Source of the DNA: JAUVRX01 sp049664225
GTDB lineage: Bacteria > Acidobacteriota > Thermoanaerobaculia > Multivoradales > JAHEKO01
Assembly: GCA_049664225.1 (NCBI GenBank)
Contig: JBATEX010000141.1
Location: 42,246 to 106,245 of the forward strand
Direction: 5' to 3'
Length of the DNA: 64,000 nucleotides
Shown here: positions 59,879-64,000 of the stretch, piece by piece
Position numbering within the stretch: position 1 is the stretch's first letter
Layout of the letters: each line of letters starts with the position of its first letter
The notes under the pieces: model-generated
Databases searched by the model: none
Seen by the model: only the letters and a program-made list of their open reading frames with translations
Told to the model about the DNA's origin: nothing
Made by a program: the position numbers and the translations under genes

Positions 59879-61267
59879 CTATCCCTCCAGTAGTCCCGCC
59901 TCGCGATACTCCTTGATCTTGCGCTGCAGGGTTCGAAGTCCGATCCCGAGAATCCTGGCCGCCTCTGCCCGCCTGCCGTCGGTCAGCTCGAGCGTCTCAA
60001 CGATCGCCAAACGCTCGATCTCGGCCATCTCCCTCGGCTCTCCCACCACATTCTGCACCGGCAGGCTCGAGCTCGAGAGATGGCCCAGCCTGAGCTCAGG
60101 CGGCAGGTCGGCAACGTCGATCTCTTCTCCCTCGTGGAAGATAACCGTCGATTCGATGAAGTTCTTGAACTCGCGGACATTGCCTGGCCAGGCGTGGTGC
60201 GACAATACTCCGAGCGCTTCCGAGGTGAGACGCTTGGGTGGTTGGCCGTGCTCTTCACAAAATTGGGCCAGGTAGTGCTCGGCTAGCAGGGCGGTGTCTT
60301 CCAGTCTTTCCCTCAGGGGCGGGACCCGCAAGGTGACGACTTTCAACCGGTAGTAGAGGTCCTCGCGAAACCTGCCTTCCGCCACCTCCTTCTCGAGGTC
60401 CCTGTTGGTGGCGGCGATGAGACGGAAGTCGACGTCGATCAGATCTCCTCCACCGACCCGCATGACCTGCTTCTCCTCGAGCACTCTCAGCAGCTTGACC
60501 TGGAGCTCGGGGTAGAGCTCGCTGATCTCGTCGAGAAACAGGGTGCCGCGATGGGCGAGCTCGAACTTGCCAATCTTGCGGGCAACGGCTCCGGTGAAGG
60601 ATCCCCTCTCGTGCCCGAAGAGCTCGCTTTCGAGAATGTCCGAGGGAATGGCGCCGCAGTTCAGGGCCAGGAATCGCTCTTCGCTGCGCGGACTTGCCTG
60701 GTGCAGAGCCTTCGCCACCAGCTCCTTCCCGGTGCCGCTCTCGCCGGTAATCAGGACACTGGAGCGAGTCGGTGCCACCAGGCGCATCTGCTCGAAGAGT
60801 CGCTCCATCGGCGCCGACTTGGCGACAATGCTCTCGAATCCATAGCGCTTGTCGAGCATCGTCCTGAGCGTCGTCACCTCTTCCTTGAGCTGACGGTTCT
60901 CCAGAACATTCGTCACCCGCTTGCGCAGCTCGTAGAGGTCGACAGGCTTGGTTAGATAGTCGTCGGCGCCAATCCGCATGGCCTCGACCGCGGATTCGAT
61001 GCTACCGAAACCAGTCACCAGAATCACCCCGAAGTCCAGCTCTCGGCGACGCACTTCGCTCAAGAAGGCGATCCCGTCGGTGCCCGGCATCCTGAGATCG
61101 CATACTGCCAGGGCTGCCCTCTCGTTCTTGTCCAGGAACTCCAGGGCCTTCTCGGCATCGTCGAAGGTGCGTACCTGGAGACCGGCCTTCTCGAGTGCGA
61201 TGGCCATGGATTCCCTGGAGCCGGTCTCATCATCGATAACCAGCACCAGGGGCGCTTCACTCGTCAT
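59879..61267 (-). CDS. Sigma-54-dependent response regulator (NtrC family)
   Basis: Protein of 462 aa. The receiver domain has the phospho-Asp57 (AVCDLRMPG) and Lys in LTKPVD. The AAA+ part has Walker A GESGTGKE, the sigma-54 loop GSFTGA and FLDEI, and the C-terminus has a Fis-type HTH (EAARILGIGLRTLQRKI). No histidine kinase gene adjoins. ATG 61267 (MTSEAPL) is chosen; the frame is open upstream to 61525. A 71-aa gene follows. Confidence 0.95.
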   Translation of the reverse strand: MTSEAPLVLVIDDETGSRESMAIALEKAGLQVRTFDDAEKALEFLDKNERAALAVCDLRMPGTDGIAFLSEVRRRELDFGVILVTGFGSIESAVEAMRIGADDYLTKPVDLYELRKRVTNVLENRQLKEEVTTLRTMLDKRYGFESIVAKSAPMERLFEQMRLVAPTRSSVLITGESGTGKELVAKALHQASPRSEERFLALNCGAIPSDILESELFGHERGSFTGAVARKIGKFELAHRGTLFLDEISELYPELQVKLLRVLEEKQVMRVGGGDLIDVDFRLIAATNRDLEKEVAEGRFREDLYYRLKVVTLRVPPLRERLEDTALLAEHYLAQFCEEHGQPPKRLTSEALGVLSHHAWPGNVREFKNFIESTVIFHEGEEIDVADLPPELRLGHLSSSSLPVQNVVGEPREMAEIERLAIVETLELTDGRRAEAARILGIGLRTLQRKIKEYREAGLLEG

Positions 61268-61364
61268 GGCGCCATTTTGGCATACCCGTCCTGTCCCGGC
61301 CAGCCCCAAATTCAATTGCAGGGCATGGTGGCAAGCGGGATTCGCGTAAACTCTTCGCGGACCG

Positions 61365-63605
61365 ATGGTCACGATGAAGCAGCACCCGCCCGCCACACCT
61401 GGCAATTCTGACTCCGGCACCTCCACACTGGAGGGAGCGGTGTCCCGGGTGGTCTTCAGCAGCGCGGCCAGCTCCTGGACCGTGCTCCGGCTGACTCTCT
61501 CCGACACCAAGCGCACCACGATCACCGCGGTGGGCCCTCTGTACGGAGTTCAGCCAGGAGAGAGTCTTCGCCTCAGTGGCAACTGGGAGGAGAACCGTCG
61601 CTTCGGCAGGCAGTTCCGAGTCACCTCCTATCTGGCTCTGCAACCCAGCACCCTCAAGGGCATCGAGCGCTACCTCGGCTCCGGGCTGATTCCGGGTATC
61701 GGCCCGGCGCTGGCCGGACGGCTCGTAGCCCGCTTCGGCCTCGACACGCTCGAGGTGGTGGAGAATGATCCTTCGCGCCTCAGCGAAGTGGAGGGTATCG
61801 GCCCGGTCCGAGCCGAGCAGATTCGCCTGGCCTGGCGACAGCAACAGGGCCTGCGCGATACTCTGGTCTTTCTGCAATCCCAGGGGATGACAACCGGGCA
61901 AGCCCTACGAATTCACAAGCAGCTCGGGGAAACAGCTGTCGCTGCGGTCAGAGCGAACCCCTACAGGTTGGCCGAAGAGGTGACGGGCATCGGGTTCAAG
62001 ACTGCGGATCAGATCGCGGCGGGCCTGGGCATCACTGGAGACGCGTCTCAGCGGGTCGAGGCAGGGATCCTCTACGCCCTGGATCGCGCCGCTGAAGCTG
62101 GACATCTCTACCTACCCCTCCCGCGCCTGAGGGAGGATGCTGGCACCCTCCTGGAGCTCGACGGCGATGGTGTGTCAGTGCGAGCGGCGATCGATGCGCT
62201 CACCGGCAGAGGCGAGATCGTCATCGAGCCATCGACCTTTCGGCAGACCGATGCGGTGTACCGGTCCAGGCTGCACGCAACAGAAGCAGGCGTCGCATGC
62301 AGAATCGAGAAGCTCCTTGCAAGCCGCTCAGACAGCCGACAGATCGACATTCCGAAGGCTCTCGCCTGGCTGGAGGAGAATCAGCACCTGGAGCTTGCGC
62401 CTCAGCAAGTCGAGGCCGTGCGGTGCGCTCTCGACTCGAAGATACTGATTGTCACCGGTGGCCCCGGAACCGGCAAGACGACTCTGGTTCGGGCCATCGT
62501 CCAGATCCTCGCCAAAGCCAGACAGCGAGTGCTTCTAGCCGCCCCCACCGGGCGTGCTGCCAACCGACTCAGCGAAGCCACCGGAGCCCCGGCCAAGACC
62601 ATCCACCGATTGCTGGAGTTCGATCCTCGCCAGATGATCTTCCAGCGCCACGGCGGACGCCCTTTGGAAGCGCACTACGTCATCGTCGATGAGGCGTCGA
62701 TGCTCGACTGCTCCCTCGCATATCACCTGCTCGACGCCATTCCGAATGGCGCCAAGCTGGTACTGGTGGGAGATGTGGACCAGCTACCGTCGGTCGGCCC
62801 AGGGCGGGTGCTGGCAGACCTGATCGTATCCCGACGCCCGGCCGTGGTACGGCTTCAAACCGTTTTTCGTCAGGCCGCCCAGAGTCGCATCGTCACCAAC
62901 GCCCACCGCATTCGCCGGGGCAAGATGCCTGACCTGGAGCACCAAAGCCGAACCACCGATTTCTTCTTCATTGAACGCCAGGAGCCGGAGGCGATTCTGG
63001 AGACGATTCTGCACCTGGTGACTCGTCGGATACCGCGCAGCTTCGGTTTCGACGCCCATCGCGACATCCAGGTCCTGGCACCCATGCGCCGGGGCTTGAT
63101 CGGCACGGAGAACTTGAATATCGAGCTGCAACGGCTCCTGAATCCGCCTTCAGGCCAGGACTCCAGCCCACCCGGACGCCTGCGGGTCGGCGACCGCGTC
63201 ATGCAGATCCGCAACAATTACGAGCTCGATGTCTTCAATGGCGACGTTGGAAGGGTTCTCCCCAAAGCCGAAAAGGACGAGGGCCTGCGTGTGGATTTCG
63301 GTCGCCGGATGGTCGACTACGAGCCAGCCGAGATCGATGAGCTGGTCCTGGCCTATGCCTGCTCTGTCCACAAGTCGCAGGGAAGCGAATACCCCTGCGT
63401 GGTCGTCCCAATCCACACGCAGCATTACATGATGCTGCAACGCAATCTGCTCTACACGGCAGTGACCCGCGGCAGGAAGCTGGTCGTTGTCGTGGGCGAC
63501 CCCCGGGCACTCGGGCTCGCCGTGCGCAACGACCGCCAGCTCGACCGCTATAGCCGCCTCACGGAGCGCTTGACGCCCCCCACCTCTCCCCGCCCTGGGG
63601 GTTGA
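61365..63605 (+). CDS. recD2: RecD2-like helicase
   Basis: DNA helicase of 746 aa of the RecD/TraA family without RecBC. An N-terminal OB-like and HhH part (about 20-240, with LIPGIGPALAGRLVARFG) is followed by Walker A GGPGTGKT (365-372), VIVDEASMLD, GDVDQLPSVGPG, and the C-terminal ACSVHKSQGSEYPCVVVP and LLYTAVTRGRKLVVVV. It probably unwinds 5'-3' in repair. It diverges from the sigma-54 regulator; about 97 bases lie between starts. Confidence 0.95.
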   Translation: MVTMKQHPPATPGNSDSGTSTLEGAVSRVVFSSAASSWTVLRLTLSDTKRTTITAVGPLYGVQPGESLRLSGNWEENRRFGRQFRVTSYLALQPSTLKGIERYLGSGLIPGIGPALAGRLVARFGLDTLEVVENDPSRLSEVEGIGPVRAEQIRLAWRQQQGLRDTLVFLQSQGMTTGQALRIHKQLGETAVAAVRANPYRLAEEVTGIGFKTADQIAAGLGITGDASQRVEAGILYALDRAAEAGHLYLPLPRLREDAGTLLELDGDGVSVRAAIDALTGRGEIVIEPSTFRQTDAVYRSRLHATEAGVACRIEKLLASRSDSRQIDIPKALAWLEENQHLELAPQQVEAVRCALDSKILIVTGGPGTGKTTLVRAIVQILAKARQRVLLAAPTGRAANRLSEATGAPAKTIHRLLEFDPRQMIFQRHGGRPLEAHYVIVDEASMLDCSLAYHLLDAIPNGAKLVLVGDVDQLPSVGPGRVLADLIVSRRPAVVRLQTVFRQAAQSRIVTNAHRIRRGKMPDLEHQSRTTDFFFIERQEPEAILETILHLVTRRIPRSFGFDAHRDIQVLAPMRRGLIGTENLNIELQRLLNPPSGQDSSPPGRLRVGDRVMQIRNNYELDVFNGDVGRVLPKAEKDEGLRVDFGRRMVDYEPAEIDELVLAYACSVHKSQGSEYPCVVVPIHTQHYMMLQRNLLYTAVTRGRKLVVVVGDPRALGLAVRNDRQLDRYSRLTERLTPPTSPRPGG

Positions 63606-63655
63606 GGCGTCCGGTCGTACCTCCCTGCCGATCCTTGGGGCAGTGGGGGTGAAGT

Positions 63656-63687
63656 GGCCGGGCGTTCCTTCCGGCCAGTCTTTGAGG
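63656..63687. repeat. Shared hairpin module, second copy
   Basis: GGCCGG...CCGGCC then agtctttgagg, very like 44626-44656. It lies in the 370-base gap after recD2, before the octamer array. Confidence 0.75.
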
Positions 63688-63704
63688 GCTTGGGGAAACA
63701 GAGG

Positions 63705-63752
63705 CTCAAGCCCTAGCCCCTTGCGCCCTTACGCCCCTAGGCCCTTATTGCC
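63705..63752. repeat. Octamer array, CYAAGCCC family (degenerate)
   Basis: Six 8-base steps: ctcaagcc, ctagcccc, ttgcgccc, ttacgccc, ctaggccc, ttattgcc. Same family as 7584-7647, more degenerate. Confidence 0.65.
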
Positions 63753-63779
63753 GTCACTGGTGCCCGAGGTTCGTTCGGG
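63753..63779. repeat. Shared GAGGTTCGT module, second copy
   Basis: gtcactggtgcccgaggttcg, followed by ttcggg, matches 7660-7686 with few changes. Unlike the first copy it has no inverted partner nearby. Confidence 0.7.
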
Positions 63780-63944
63780 TGGTTCGACAGGGGGCGCCTC
63801 GTCGAGCGCATGGCAAGGGCCGAAGAAGTACACGGGAGATCCGGCGCGAAGACGTGACGAGGTGGCGGCCCTCCCGAATGTAGATCCTATGGTGGCGAGC
63901 CCTTGGTGGTGTGAGGTGGGCAAGAAGAGGGCGACCGTGTCTAA

Positions 63945-63976
63945 GCTTCCTTTTCACCCTAAGAAAAGGAGGAAGC
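63945..63976 (+). promoter_or_regulatory. Hairpin hiding the ribosome binding site of the last gene
   Basis: GCTTCC (63945-63950) pairs with GGAAGC (63971-63976) and TTTTC (63951-63955) with GAAAA (63963-63967), leaving a seven-base loop and a three-base bulge. The Shine-Dalgarno GGAGG lies in the 3' arm and the ATG is two bases past it, so translation could be off until the hairpin opens. Confidence 0.6.
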
Positions 63977-63978
63977 GA

Positions 63979-64000
63979 ATGCAGACTACAGCCGCCCCTA
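63979..64000 (+). CDS. Start of a truncated gene at the right edge
   Basis: ATG at 63979 follows a strong Shine-Dalgarno (AAAAGGAGGAAG, 63964-63975). Only seven codons (MQTTAAP) are visible, so the product is unknown. The start is judged real from the ribosome binding site. Confidence 0.6.

Overview
The window is about 64 kb of high-GC bacterial chromosome with genes packed on both strands. I infer a Gram-negative, probably Acidobacteriota-like, organism. It has a complete Kdo pathway cluster (kdsB, kdsA, kdsD, kdsC) and LolA- and BepA-type outer-membrane genes, so it has an LPS-type outer membrane. It also carries cdaA/cdaR (c-di-AMP) next to glmM, a Ser/Thr kinase with TolB-like and TPR regions, and large carboxypeptidase-regulatory-repeat proteins. 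The phylum is inferred from gene style, not proved. No phage, plasmid, insertion sequence or CRISPR array was seen.

Layout. 1-7.6 kb: 3' end of recA, an NhaC-family antiporter with an extra N-terminal exported domain, a 988-aa outer-membrane-like protein, a small Smr protein, and a histone-deacetylase-fold protein with a large uncharacterised C-terminal half. 7.6-16.6 kb: TRAP transporter (fused QM plus the TatT lipoprotein, no P subunit), a SpoIIE-type phosphatase, a thiolase, a DUF502 protein, an M48 protease and a TPR protein. 16.6-22.7 kb: feoAB, an MFS exporter, metG and a PilZ protein. 23.1-32.3 kb: four co-directional minus-strand genes (1372-aa repeat protein, lipocalin, Ser/Thr kinase, polytopic membrane protein). 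32.7-39.5 kb: a second PilZ protein, tRNA-Phe, purH, a LolA-like gene, a polyprenyl synthase and some hypotheticals. 39.6-44.5 kb: kdsB-pyrG-kdsA-kdsD-kdsC. 44.7-49.3 kb: tatAC, an S41 protease, a second HDAC and an ECF sigma factor with a palindrome at its ribosome binding site. 49.5-51.2 kb: rpmG, tRNA-Asp, tRNA-Val, an ArsR regulator and a CAU tRNA. 51.2-59.6 kb: a long plus-strand run tilS-hpt-ftsH-folP-cdaA-cdaR-glmM-pdxJ. 59.6-64 kb: a sigma-54 response regulator with a 71-aa partner, recD2, and the truncated start of a gene whose Shine-Dalgarno lies in a predicted hairpin.

The most unusual non-coding feature is a set of modular intergenic repeats. Two families of 8-bp tandem units (GGTCYTGR and CYAAGCCC, in either orientation) occur at seven places, joined in varying combinations to two other shared modules: a GGCCGG hairpin followed by GTCTTTGAG, and a GAGGTTCGT-CGGG module. 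Most genes are housekeeping or envelope functions. The least explained proteins are the HDAC fusion, the 988-aa protein, the 1372-aa repeat protein, the divergent Hpt and the 71-aa protein beside the sigma-54 regulator.
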